Source of the DNA: Eutreptiella sp. 'Long Island Sound 2002'
Lineage: Eukaryota; Euglenozoa; Euglenophyceae; Eutreptiales; Eutreptiaceae
NCBI GenBank assembly: GCA_964036045.1
Contig: OZ038380.1
Coordinates: forward strand, 125,160,899-125,224,898
Length of the DNA stretch: 64,000 nt
Reading direction: 5' to 3'
Shown: positions 41,963 through 53,255 of the stretch, piece after piece
How positions within the stretch are numbered: position 1 is the first letter of the stretch
Layout: the number at the start of each line of letters is the position of its first letter
Position numbers and translations under genes: made by a program
The notes under the pieces: model-generated
Databases searched by the model: none
What the model saw: only the letters and a program-made list of their open reading frames with translations
Told to the model about the DNA's origin: nothing

Positions 41963-42712
41963 TCAGCGCTGACCCTTTCCTGGAATATGACTCTGCAGGA
42001 TTTGTGCCCAAGTGGTCGTTCGATGTGATGATGTTTGGTAAGGATATCATTTTCTATGGCCACACTGATGTGGTGTACCGTATTAGCTGAGACATTCAGA
42101 AGCTCTGGCGTATCGAGAAGGACAAGGATCCAACTATTGTGCCTTTCTATCATGCCTGGTTCTCCGTATACTCGTGGATGTCGGGTTCCGTCACAACCAA
42201 CATGTATCAGTTTGACGAGCACACAATGTGGATTGGAACAACGAGTCGCTGGAATGAGCAGGTATATTTGCCAGTTTCGCCGTTTTTGACGCCGTCGAGT
42301 GCGCGAGGCCTCGCGCACTGCTGTCTCAGTTATTCATTTTTCTTTATCGCGTCTGCAGTTGCACAAATATCTGACGTATTCCGCTGGACATTTCGAAGAG
42401 GAGGAGAACAAGAACCTCGGTGGCTTCATGCCTCTGATTCACGTGCTGTGGTACCTTGAGGAGTATATGGTAGATTGTGGGAGTGCTGATGTAGTGGTTG
42501 TTGTGGATGAGGCGCCGGCCATGGCCGCAAAAATTACGATATCAGACGGGAGGACTAAAGTGGCGTTTCTGGCTCCGTCAGCGATCAAGCAACAGGACCT
42601 TAGCAATGCCGTTGGAGGTGCTCTGCAGCATGCCATCATCATGCGGTACATGTTTGAAGACAATGACACGGAGCACGGGGTGACAGCTGCAACTTGGGAT
42701 ACTCAAGAATAG
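41963..42712 (+). pseudogene. Possible split gene right of element C, with candidate GC-AG intron
   Basis: One frame reads DPFLEYDSAGFVPKWSFDVM and, after a TGA at 42088-42090, PFYHAWFSVYSWMSG... up to 42300. Removing 42301-42358 (GC...AG, 58 nt) joins it to LHKYLTYSAGHFEEEENKN..., an open frame to 42712 with a hydrophobic/acidic segment DVVVVVDEAP. The predicted protein is not recognised. The in-frame TGA indicates decay, or another exon boundary. It may be the downstream half of whatever element C interrupted. Confidence 0.35.
42298..42319. repeat. 22-nt perfect palindrome, copy 3
   Basis: Identical to 17010-17031. It covers the proposed 5' splice junction of the 42301-42358 intron. Confidence 0.9.
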
Positions 42713-42810
42713 TGGCTTCTGCGTGGCATTCCACTCTGGGTTTTGGACAGCAACCGAGGTCACGAAGGGCACCAGAAGGTGCATGCTGCTGAAGCCGCCA
42801 AGAACAGATC

Positions 42811-43140
42811 GTGACTGAGACCCCCGTTGACGAGAGTGAGTCTACTGCGCCTAAGCCTGCACCTACACTGCCCAAGCTGAAGAAGACTGCCCGGGTTGTA
42901 CCAACTCGGGGTACTGCAGACGGAAGAAGAACCCCTATGAGTAGCAAGAAGCAGGCAAAAGAAAAAGGAAAAGAATCAGACAAGCCGGAACAAGCAGACG
43001 ATGAAGATTGCGACGAGGAGGAAGAAGATGATCCCGAGCAAGTACAGGAGCCACAGCAGATGAGGAAACGGGCGCCCGCAACTCACCTCAATGCAAGTCT
43101 CGATCATTCGGGTAAGGGCCAGTCAAAGGAGAAAGCGTAA
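42811..43140 (+). CDS. Hypothetical charged ORF, 109 aa
   Basis: Lys/Glu/Asp-rich low-complexity protein: a Pro/Lys-rich start, a KKQAKEKGKESDKPEQ basic stretch and the acidic run DDEDCDEEEEDD (about residues 62-76). Such charge-block tails end many nuclear proteins and some transposases; alone it identifies nothing. It may belong to the same gene as the preceding frame, from which it is separated by a stop and a frame change. Confidence 0.25.
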   Translation: MTETPVDESESTAPKPAPTLPKLKKTARVVPTRGTADGRRTPMSSKKQAKEKGKESDKPEQADDEDCDEEEEDDPEQVQEPQQMRKRAPATHLNASLDHSGKGQSKEKA

Positions 43141-43337
43141 ACTGCTGCAAGTGCTAGTGCAGAGTTCAAGCGGCCATCCCGTTCTGGTGCTCAGCCATCT
43201 TGTGGTACCCTTGCCTCCCGAAGTGGGGGAAGTTCAGTGGCAAGGAGCCTGAATTCCACGCTAGCTAAGGGTGCAGAACCGAAGTAGAAGTAAGTCACGA
43301 TCCACCAAGGTGTTTTTCTCTTTTTTTTGCACTCATG

Positions 43338-43359
43338 TGTGCGTGAGGTCTCGCGCACT
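43338..43359. repeat. 22-nt palindrome, imperfect copy 4
   Basis: GTGCGTGAGGTCTCGCGCAC core, differing from the perfect copies at a few positions. Confidence 0.7.
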
Positions 43360-43495
43360 CGACTGCGACGCGAATGCATTTATATGCCCTTAAGGGCTGT
43401 TCATTGTTGCCAAGCTTTTCTTCCAGTGGTTGCATGTACTGCATCTCGTGTCCTGTTTTAGTTGCCTTCTGTACACAATTGTTTCCATGACCTCC

Positions 43496-43517
43496 AGTGC
43501 GCGAGGCCTCGTGCACT
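43496..43517. repeat. 22-nt palindrome, near-perfect copy 5
   Basis: Differs from the perfect copies at one base (T for C in the right half); 136 bp from copy 4. Confidence 0.8.
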
Positions 43518-43719
43518 GAGGGACAGAAGGAAAACATTTAATTCGCAGGACAAATTTTGGTACAACTGGAGTTCCACAGAACTTCATTTTTGAAAATGAG
43601 CATCTGAAAAGGCACGTGCTTGTGGGATTTGGAAATAAAAAACCGACAACATTGGTAATTTGCACCCTTCGAATCATTCCAAACACTTTTTTTTTTGGTA
43701 AACAAAATCTCAAAAAAAG
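43518..43719. other. AT-rich junction sequence
   Basis: No coding or repeat assignment. Confidence 0.3.
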
Positions 43720-44630
43720 CAGTAAGTTGCGTGAAAAACCAATGTTTTTGGTGATGTCTGATTCTAAAAAACAAGAAAAATAGAAGGGGATAAGCACACA
43801 CGAGAAAGAGAAAAAAATGGGGGGAGAAACAGAAAATATACAAAAAAAAACGAGGGCACCAAAACAGAAACCCGCAAAACAAAGAGGGGAGAAGGGGGGG
43901 AGTCACCGACGAAGCCACCAACAGCACACAAAGACGGCACGTAGCGCGCGCACCGGTGAACGAGGGCAAAGAGACCACGGACACCTGGCACGGAACACAA
44001 AGGGCGCGCACACCGGTGAACACGCGCCAAGTGGCCCAGGACACCGCACACGCGCAGGCACAAAGGGCGGCAGAGGGGCAGGGCCCAGTGAACCACACCC
44101 CCAGGGTCGGACGCACTGGGGCCACCCAGCCGACCCGCCGGGCCAGTGGCAGGAGCGGTACTCCAAGGCCACGGGTCCGAGCCCGGCCAGCTTGCGTCAG
44201 GGGCAGTGGGAAACGTCAACTGGAGCCATGGCAACAACCGATGACAGACGTGCTGGCCCAGGACGGGGTCGCCTGCCGAGCAGCGGGGCCCCGCAACTCA
44301 AGCCACAGGGGTGAGGCGATCGTACAGTAGACTCGCGGGAGCGATACCCCCTGTGGTGAGAGATACTCCACACGGTTGAGCAGCCCCAAGAGCTGCACCC
44401 CACAGGAGGGGGCATGTGACCCTACCCACAGGCACATGTGGGGACACCCTCCCACCCGGAACACCAGGACCGGCTTGCCGCGACACTGCCTTCCCAAGCA
44501 CCTGCGGGAGCGGCCTAAGAGGAGCCTGACCTAGGGCAGTGGGAGGGACAGGTTGTCCCCTTGGTAAGACCTTCTTCCTGCATTGTCAAAGGAGGCATCC
44601 TGAGCTCCCGAAGATACGTACCTACCTACC
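43720..44630 (-). repeat. Partial inverted copy of the 9.6-kb repeat
   Basis: On the minus strand, from 44630, it begins GGTAGGTAGGTACGTATCTTCGGG and follows the left arm of 4909-5500 almost throughout (shared landmarks TGACAATGCAGGAAGAAGGT, GGGAGGGTGTCCCCACATGTG and GTGTGGAGTATCTCTCACCACA), then about two 65-bp units (43950-44060), then polypyrimidine sequence as in 7480-8258. It lacks the long arrays. Confidence 0.75.
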
Positions 44631-45878
44631 AGCACATGTGCAAAAAGAACAATTTTTTCGGATGCAATTTTTTGTGTCCGCCCTGCCAAAAGGGGATGCA
44701 GTTTCCCTGGGCTAAGATTTTGAAAAGGGAGCATCTAGACACACGCCTGACAACAGGCTCATTTGACCACTGCCATGAGACGGCCCTGGAAGTTTTTCTG
44801 GTGCCGTATGACGCGATGAAGGATCGCCTGACCACATGGAGGAGTGATGCAGCAGCGGATCAGGCGGTCCTTTGATTGGTATGCAACATGAAGAGGCTAC
44901 AGTTGGACACATTTGAAGCCCTAGCACGGCCTGTAGCAGACAACTCTCACAACTCCACAAGGAGGGCTGAGGATCTTCTGGAGTTGGATCCTCCCTCAAC
45001 AAGGGTAACTCCCCCGGCTAATGCGCTCATCTTGGAGGTTCCAACACAAGGGACAAATGTAGCTCACTACGTTCAACTGTCGAGGCCGAGCCAGACCACC
45101 CATTTCGGTCACACCTACACCTTGTACCCCGAGCTTGTGTGTATGTGTACTTGTGTGTTTCCTATTATGCTCGGGATCACCTTTGGAAATTTTTGGTCGG
45201 TACTGCGCGACAACCCATTTGCGCCTCTCCACTTGGGGCTTGTGCATTTCCAATACTTCTTAGAGGGACCTCCCATGCCTGAGAAAAAATGAGCTCATGT
45301 CACAAAACGTTGTCGGGAAGCTGTATCACAACCATGAGCGTGTTGGTCCTTGTCCGCGTGGAAGCACCTCGTGTGGAATTCATTGTTCCGGATGCGAAAG
45401 GTGATGCGGCACTACTGGTGCACCAAGGGGAGGTCCAAAGAATAAGGGGCCCGGTCAAATGAAAATGTGTTGGCTAGGTGGCGACTGTTTTGCAGAACCG
45501 CTTTGAAGATGCTAGGTAGACTTTGCTGCGTCTGATGGACACGCAAAAGAAACTGCTGGGTGAGCGCAGAGCCGCCTGCCAAAGCACAAAAACAGAAAAC
45601 TTCGGAGATGGCTAGCGGTGGGAAGAGAATCAAGAAAAGGACCTCGGAGCCTGAAGCCTCGAACGCTGCAGCGCGACCACCAACCCGTTCACAAGTGTTC
45701 GTCAACCCCCCCTTTGCACCCTCCTTTATCCCCTTTTACCCCCAAGCCCCTCCAGCTGTCCAAACTTCGTATGAAGAGGGAAGTGACAATGTTGTGAGCC
45801 TTCGCAGGATGCCTCCCCCGTCCTGTTTACGCCCTCCATTGCAGCTCCACCATCCTCCGCTATTGCCAGTTTGTTTCA
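44631..45878. other. Sequence between two divergent repeat copies, possible coding fragments
   Basis: Plus frames 44561-44875 and 44876-45292 could be continuous with degraded coding; one segment has a C-x2-C pair (FLCPPCQKG) and the second ends in a Phe/Leu-rich, possibly membrane-type stretch (FPIMLGITFGNFW). Another plus frame (45560-45892) begins with a Lys-rich, nuclear-signal-like stretch GGKRIKKRTSEPE. No family is recognised. Confidence 0.25.
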
Positions 45879-46030
45879 AGGTAGATAGGTAGGTCATCTC
45901 GGGACTCGAGTTGCCCCCCAGGGGGATCTCACTCGGGGGCAATTGCTCACCAGCCCACTGCCCTACTCCAAGTGCTCCCCCAAAGCGGCTCCCCCACATG
46001 GTAGAAGCGCACCGTCGCCGCGAGCGGCAT
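45879..46030 (+). repeat. Short diverged copy of the 9.6-kb repeat left end
   Basis: AGGTAGATAGGTAGGTCATCTCGGGA, allowing for changes, matches the 4909 terminus, and CACTGCCCTACTCCAAGTGC aligns with the segment near 5000. Orientation is opposite to the copy at 43720-44630. Confidence 0.55.
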
Positions 46031-46288
46031 CCTACAGCAGGTTCTGCCCAGAGAGTAACCGATGATTCAATGAAGTCTCACATTCGTCTTCTTGGGGCCA
46101 ATGATACGTTGGGGAAGGGTACCATCGCACCTCCTCATTAAGCTCAGAATTCCGAGGCTCCTGGGCCGGTGGCCTCCGTCCTTGCAGCCCCCAACTGGGC
46201 TGGTTTTCAATAGGCGTGGGACGACTTGAGGGCCACGGACTGATGTATAGCATGTTCCAAGGCTGCAACGCCCCAAAGCCAGCGCGCA

Positions 46289-47080
46289 ATGCAGCACCAG
46301 AGCCGACACGACCCGAACCACGCCGTCGCCCTGAGAGAGCAGGAGCACCGGCCTGACGGGCCAAGAGACCTAAGCCAGCACCCAAAGCAGCGCCGCCCCC
46401 ACAAAAACACAAGTGAAAGCCCAAGACATGCCCATCCTTCACGTCGGAAGAACGCAACGCCAAACACCCTGAATATCCTGACCGAGCGGAAGTGCAAGAA
46501 GTATATCGGAGCCACTCTGAGAGGGCAATCCAAACGGTGCGTCTGGTTGCGAGGCATGATGAAGTACATACTGGCAACACCAGGCAATCACGGCAACCTG
46601 CAGTCCAAAATCGCATGGCAAGGTCTGCAGGAATGGGGCGATAAATTCTCCCCGTCAAACTTCGAGCTGTGGGACGACAGACCATTCCCGGAGTGTCCAC
46701 TACAACTCTGTACACCAGAAAACCAGGTGGCACCGGGAACCGTCTGGACAGGGGACTTGCCTGAGGCAGGGCTGGAGGAACCCAACATCCCCGATGAACA
46801 GCAGCTGGCGGCAGCAATCAGCCACAAACTGCGCCTGGGACGACATGAAAAACCGATCAACAGGACGCACGCCAAGGAGGTCACCACCGCACTTGTCACC
46901 CCTATGTCCCAGGACGAACCAGGCGTCATGTACGACACAAACATGGCCTGGGACCTACAAGACATACCTGTCATGACAGGTTGCATCCTCAACGCCACGC
47001 TATGGCAGGAACTAGCTCTGAAAACCCACATGACAAATTCTAACCTCAGCCCCGTCCTCACCAGAACGGGGTACCAATAA
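46289..47080 (+). pseudogene. LINE-associated upstream ORF fragment
   Basis: A 263-codon frame immediately 5' of an endonuclease-like region. The protein is polar, His/Arg/Gln/Pro-rich at its start and hydrophilic later (LPEAGLEEPNIPDEQQLAAA). It has no recognisable motif. Position suggests it precedes the endonuclease in the same element, perhaps after frame damage near 47080-47185, but it could be unrelated. Confidence 0.35.
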
Positions 47081-47617
47081 CGCACTACCTGGGTCACAGG
47101 CGCAGCCATATCCCACAAACGTCAGGTCCAAGTTCATGTCCACCATCACCCTGGCATCCAGGGCCGTCTAGCGGCATACGAAGTAGTGGGCCCATCCAGG
47201 CAACTAAACGTCATCAACGTGCATGTCCCATTCAGCGACGCCAGGAACACGTTCCTCGTGCACCCAATGGAAGCCTACAGGCAACTAGCCATGATGGGAC
47301 CAACAGTCATCATCGCAGACTTCAACGCCCCCCCCACCATGGATCACCGCGGGGGGTGGCCCACACGAGAGGACACAGCTGTGAAAGTAGCCATGCAGCA
47401 CCTGGGCCTGCAGGACGTCACAGCCTGCCTGCGGGACCAACCCTCACACCGACCTGCACAACCAGGCTCAACGGACTCACGCATCGCCCTGTGCTACGCG
47501 GACCCTGCGTGTCTGGAGGTGACGCGGACACGGTACCACGACCTGCCATTCGAAGCCACTGGACAGGGCCAACTGGAGATACAAGTCAAAGTGCTGCAGG
47601 TGCCCCCCACCTTCTGA
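47081..47617 (+). pseudogene. LINE-type (APE-like) endonuclease fragment
   Basis: The frame from 47186 reads LNVINVHVPFSDARNTF, PTVIIADFNAPPTMDHRGG and DSRIALCYADP, matching in order the conserved blocks of the apurinic/apyrimidinic-type endonuclease of non-LTR retrotransposons: N-H-P-like strand, G-D-F-N (here A-D-F-N) and S-x-I-D (here S-R-I-A). Two catalytic-motif residues are therefore altered. LINEs use this domain to nick target DNA. Sequence 47081-47185 continues in another frame with INV-like residues. RT is absent; element D begins about 200 bp downstream, so D may have interrupted or replaced it. Confidence 0.65.
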
Positions 47618-47826
47618 AAAGACACAGACCAGGACGAACAGCCCCCCATCAAGCTGTCAGACGAGCACGACATGCACAAATGATTGGGTACTACCGCACG
47701 GCGAACCGCCTCCTCAACCAACAAGCCGAGCGAAACCTAAACCTCCCCATGCAACAAGCAGCTACGGCATGTGCCTCCACTGGAGGAACCAACACAAACA
47801 CGATTCCATAACCCCGCACCGAAACC
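47618..47826 (+). other. LINE remnant tail, unassigned
   Basis: Open plus fragments only, up to the LTR start of D. Confidence 0.3.
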
Positions 47827-50322
47827 TGAAGCCGGCTCGGATCCCATTTGGCGGCAGCCTATCCTACACTTCACCGATTTGAGCGATCTCTGCAGTTTTC
47901 GGGTATAAATTCAGGGGAATTCCGAATTTATATTATTTATAAGTCACAGGATGGCGAAGTTCACATTTCTAGTTCAGACCAGGCCTGCCGTGTGTGCGCA
48001 CGCCCTTCTCGTGCTCTTGGTGGCGTGTGCGTCCTCTGTGTTTCTTATTGCGGGCAAATCGCCTGAAAGTTCTTCTCAAGTGGTGCTAAGAGTGTTAGGT
48101 CTATCCTGTTACGGAAATGGAAGCGAATCGGAATCTAGGGCAACTCCGGTGGATGATAGAAGGCCCGGGATTGCGATCTGGCTAAACCTTGGTGTGGTGC
48201 CTCTGCCCACACTGGCTGTCCCCCTTGGGTGCATCACTGCACTTGGTGAGGGATCGGTGTACGTTGATGGCCGCTATCTGCTTCGGCAGCGCCACGCCTA
48301 CGTGCATCTGGGACCATGAGTCCCTTGAAGCTGGACTAGCCCTAGTGGAAGTGAAGTGGAAGTGGATGTGGCTCAGGTAGGCGCACCAGAAGGGAGGAAA
48401 GTAACTCGGTCGTTGCTCCGCAAAGCAAAGCATCTCCTCATTCCTTTTCTTATCATTTGGTTGCTTTCCATGTGTCATGACAACCTGATCTTCCATGGAA
48501 TCAAAGACGCTCCATCTTTGGTGATTGCGTGTGTTGAACATGTTGTTTGCACGTGCAATTGGTGAACATGCTAAAGGCGTAGTATTGCACTTATGCCCTG
48601 GTTGTTAACCTCTCATTTGCCGTCTTACTCCCGTGACCTTCGGTGAATTCATATAATTGGTCAAACATTGTTGGTGATCCAGTATCCTTCTCTTGGAAGC
48701 AAGCAGTAGGGCATGAGTTCACTTCATTTGGCAGTTGGATATAGGGAAAATTGTCCATCAAGGTTGGGGATTCTGGCCACAAGTGCATGAATGCTCTCCT
48801 GGGTCATGGCTAGGCGAAGATCTCCCTGTAAATGCATTGCTTTCGGGATTGGGTTTTGCTGAGGTTCTCTCCTGGGCCATGGATTGGTTAGGCTCTCCCT
48901 CCTCGGCCATGGATTGGTTAGGTTCTCCTCCCTGGGCCATGGGTTGGTTAGATTCTCTCTCCGGGCATGTATTGCCGTGGGACCATCCCTCTCAAGGCCT
49001 GGATTCGGGAAAGCCATCCTTATTCGACGCGGGACTACTTCTCTTTGGGAACGGACAATCTCAAATGGATGTGCTTTCATTGGACCCGGGATACCTCTTG
49101 TTGTGCACTCACTGTGCGAGCTGGGTCTAGGTCTCTATATGTGACCCGGGGCATCTGCTTATCCAATCTTGTTACCCGATCTCTCTTCAAGTAGCATGCA
49201 TTGGATTTGTTTCGTGTGACACGAACATGCAAATAGGCAATATTGATTTCACATGTTCATGTGTAGATCGTTTCTAATGAACATGACGATTGTGTTTGCC
49301 TATGCCATCGGGTCGAAAGCAATTAGGCACCAGGTGATGGGACCGAGTGGCATGTTCAAATATGTGAGGGTATGAGACATATGTTGTGTGTTGGCTTCTC
49401 TACTCATGTCTTTGGTTCGCGACATTCTAACCGTAGGGAGCCTAGCAATTTGTATGTACCATACACTAAACATGTGAGGTTCGGTGGGCTGGCCCTTCTC
49501 GATGTCTTCCTTGCAAGCAGCAAGTAGAAAGGTCAAGCCTATCCACTTGCTGGCCATGGTAAGTCATGTATGTGGCCATGCTGTACTTGGTGTTAATGGA
49601 GGCCATGGTGTCATGATTTATCAATGGTGCGAACATTTCTTTTGTTTCGAACCCATGTCGTTCACTCCATTTTACCGTCTTGAGGGCAAGGGTAAGTATG
49701 GGCTGTGTATGCCCAGGCTTCGTGAGGAGCCCAACAATGCCATTGTGTTTTATATGCTATTCTTTGTGTTTTGTCATCCGCCTTCATGGACCGTATTGAT
49801 GTCATTGCGTCATGCATGATTTTCTGTGAACGAATGTGTCTTCTTAAGTCCTTGTAGTATCGAGATTGTGCTAGCTGGGCGTGGCATGTCCATAACGGAT
49901 CGCATAGTTCAAGGGTGCATGGTATATAAATCAATTCTTTGAGTAGGGATGCAGCATCGTCTTCGATGGTTGCAGATCTTATTCTAGGGCTTCATCTCCA
50001 TTTCTACCTACAAACTCCTTTGCCGGACATTGTCATTGTTTGTTCCCTTCTCCATGACATTCATGTATTGATGGACCCAAGTGCCTCCGTCCTCCACACT
50101 TCCCTCAATTTGCATTGGTGAACCAAGTATTTGGTTTTCATTGCCCAGGGTTGCCAAGGGGTGTGTTTGTGGGACATTTTTGGAATTTGGAGGTTCGTGA
50201 TTGGTAAGCATGGAAGCATTGGTGAGATCTAGGACAATGGGTGTCACGGGGAAGAAGGTGGAAAGATCAGTAATAGGCGGTAGAGCCCGCACAATGGCAG
50301 GGGCCAGTCCTACGGACCTGCA
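47827..50322 (+). repeat. Element D 5' LTR (about 2.5 kb)
   Basis: Assigned from the TGAAGCCGG start and from the primer-binding site at 50326. Only the ends resemble the A/B LTR clearly. No second copy is in the window, so boundaries rest on these two landmarks. The gag ATG (50210) lies inside it, as in A and B. Small ORFs throughout are unrecognised. Confidence 0.65.
48875..48964 (+). repeat. 30-bp tandem repeat in the D LTR
   Basis: GGCCATGGATTGGTTAGG followed by a TCTCCTCC-like stretch, repeated at 48875, 48905 and 48935 with a period of exactly 30. Confidence 0.8.
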
Positions 50323-51006
50323 TTTTGGTAGCAGAGGTTTGCCTGCCGCCTACCGCCACCCGGGGAGCTTGGGCCCTCATGAGCCCTGCCAAAGTGGACC
50401 CCGGGTAACCATCAATGACAGCATCCGGGAGTCGGTGATTGAAGCCCGAGAAGAAGGAATGCCTTCGGGAAGAAGAGTGGGTAACGTAGACGACATGGAG
50501 GACATCTTCTCTTTTTGTGAAGGAGTATGTCATACACGATGTCATCTCCGAGTAACCGCGGAAGATTCAGACGGGGAGGTCACGAGCTGTAGCACTGGCT
50601 CAAAGGCCTTGCGCTACCGCAAACGCAGTTCGTCAAAACCGTCCAAGTGAGATGGAGAATCGGGAATGGAAACAACGCCAAGCCCTGTCCGCCGGATGTT
50701 CAGTGCTCTGTCAGACTCGGAGGAATATCATACTTGTTACCCTTCCAATGATGCCGGCGCAGAGCGAGATTTCCCGGCAAGGCGATCCCATACCGCGCGA
50801 AATGCTGAACTTGATCATGATGCATAACGGGAAGTGTTGCCGCGAAGGTCCACAACAACAAGAGTCCCAAGGCATACCGAGTTTGGTATGATGGGACTGG
50901 AGGCAGGAAGAATGGAGGGTGACGCGACGGGCGACAACTTGATGGCGGGAGGAGAGGAGCGGGGAGCTCCGGGAGGTCCGCCGCGGGATGGCCGGGACCG
51001 AGAAGG
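50210..51006 (+). pseudogene. gag: Element D Gag N-terminal fragment, broken and cut by B
   Basis: The start MEALVRSRTMGVTG and LHFGSRGLPAA align with MQALIRSKSAGITG and LLYGSRGLPAA of A. DMEDIFSFCEGVCHTRCHLR aligns with DMEDLVSMCERRCRKACNLR, and SKALRYRKRSSSK with GRARRYRKRGSPK. A TGA at 50648-50650 ends the first frame. Homology continues in other frames (SDSEEYHTCYPSND, later STTTRVPRHTEF) until B interrupts at 51006. It preserves the first quarter of Gag only. Confidence 0.75.
50326..50337 (+). promoter_or_regulatory. Element D primer-binding site
   Basis: TGGTAGCAGAGG, identical to A and B, and again translated within gag (F-GSRG). Confidence 0.75.
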
Positions 51007-51429
51007 TGAAGCCGGTTCGGCTCCCCGTGGCCATCTTGGGGTCACTTGGGGTGTGTATCTATGTGCCGGCAAGCCGCCATTGCCTGATATCATACTCTCC
51101 CATCCACCTGATCTAACCCGATGTGATAGTGTGATAGGTTTGGCCATTCCGGCTATGAGCGGCCATATTCAGAACCGAGGCGCCGCCAGCGGAGATTTAT
51201 ATATCGGAATATCAGGAATCAACAGGGTTTTATTGTCAAAATGTTTCCGTAATTTTTCAGCCTTTCGTTCTGATGGTCAATGTATCGGCGACTGTCAGTT
51301 GGCTCGCGATTTTGCGTTAACAGATATTTTGGCGGATATTCCGTTGAAGGGTCAGATTTCATCAGCAAAGGGTTCGTTGCTTCCGCAATTCTCTAAATAA
51401 GCACTCGAAATTTTAATCAGAATTTTTCG

Positions 51430-51463
51430 CGATGTCGAAATCGGATTTTCGACTTCGACATCG
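51430..51463 (+). repeat. Inverted repeat in the U3 part of the B 5' LTR
   Basis: CGATGTCGAA (51430-51439) and TTCGACATCG (51454-51463) are exact reverse complements around a 14-nt loop. Conserved in A 5' LTR (about 36938-36971) and B 3' LTR (about 62250-62283), and lost in A 3' LTR by the 441-bp deletion. Confidence 0.75.
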
Positions 51464-51740
51464 CCGCACTTGATTTGGACTTCTTCGAGTGGTCATACGC
51501 TTTTCCCTATGCCCGAGTCAGGTTTCCCTTATACTTGCCACCCATTTTACTTGGAGATATAAGGGAAACAAAAGTGAATCGTGGGACCACTTTGAAGGAC
51601 CATATCTACGCGCGAGTGTGAGGAAAGAGAAGAAGGAAGGTGGGGTTGCAAGCCCCCTAGTCTCAAGTTAATTTAGGGAGCATCAAACGCCTTTGGTGCG
51701 CACACATGCCCGGTGTAGCAAGGGAAAGGGGTCAAGAGGG

Positions 51741-51747
51741 TATAAAG
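51741..51747 (+). promoter_or_regulatory. TATAAAG in element B 5' LTR
   Basis: Same motif and context as in A (36656-36662); candidate core promoter. Confidence 0.35.
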
Positions 51748-53255
51748 TGATATATAACTCTTGGACCGTGCAACCGAATATTTTAATGCGACTTTCGAGT
51801 GTGCCGCATGAGTGTTGGGGTTGCATAGCAACTTTCCTTGGGTTCCTACGCATTTTTAACGTGAAGTTATGTCCATGGAGGGACATGGCATATCATGGTG
51901 GGAGCCACTTTTGAGGGTATGTTTTTTATGCATGGTATATGTCTTGATATGCTCACGCCCATGTTATATATCTTCGTGTGCTCGGAGAGACCGGGAGCCA
52001 TACGTGACAAGGGTTTTGGCCATGTCTCAATTGTGGAATTCAAAGCGCTAGACTAAGTCTACCGCATATGTATTGCTCATGGTATGTTAGGCAAAGAGAT
52101 CCATGAGTGCACTCCCATTTTCATGGGGCATGTGGATATAGGTGGCGAAGGTATCTCCATGCTCCTGATTGGGGATCCAAGTGAGTGAATTGTTCGTAAA
52201 TGGTTCCAATCATTTGTGTATTGAACCATGGGCGGATATCATGGGTGAGCATAGAGATATACTATCATGACAACTTTGTATTTGGTCATATTTTCATGTT
52301 TTTGACCTCAATTTTTGCTCATTTTTGCGTTTTGTGTACTCACCTGGTCAGCTAACAGCAAGAAGCCTATGGGGAGTCGAACCATGATATGTTGTTCATA
52401 TGTTGGCATATGCTTTGGAGTTGAACACCACCATATGCTGGATCGCGTACTCCATTTGGCTTGGCGCACAAAGGATCACAAGAATTGGTCTCAAGATCAT
52501 GGGCTGACTTGGGCAGTGCGTGGCGCCCATATCCGAAGGGGTTTCGAGGGTAAAGTGGGGATCTACATGGGCATTGACCTTTGGTCTATATCCTCCATGA
52601 AAATTAGACTTCGATTCAATGCATCCTTTGAGCCTTCGGATAAGTGGTAACTTCAATTTTGAGCATATATGTGATATATGGCCAATATGGTGTGAATTGG
52701 TAGTTTTTTGGCATGTTATGAGTTCAAACTCATAGGTCATTTCTCTAAGCCCATTCCACGCCAAGTCCAACCAAGGTTATGTCAGGGTAGGGCATGGTCC
52801 TGAGTGCCACCCTAGGCCATGACACGCCACCTCCCCTATTGGGCTAGGATTTAGAGGCTTGGGAGTGAACACATTTTTGGGGTTTATGTAACGACTTTTG
52901 ACATGTGGCATTTAGCCATCTCATTTGACCTGGTTCAGGGCAATATGTTGCTGAGTCAAGGGAAGGTCTTGAGTCCAGGGAATGACGGGTTTATGGCTGT
53001 GAATGTGTATGTTTACCTCTTTCCCCAACTTTGCATTATTTGTGTTCATACGCCAATTTCAGGGCTTTCTTCCTTGGTGCAATTCTTGTACATGCCCGCC
53101 ACCGTGGGAATACCGGTGTGCTGAACGAAAGCCCGCAGCCTGATTTGGATTGTGAATTGGGTTATTGCTGTATTTGTGGGATCTGGTTGCCATTCAGGGT
53201 TGAAGGAGGATTTTATTTTCTATATTTTTGGTTTTGGAACCTTGGATTTTGAGCA

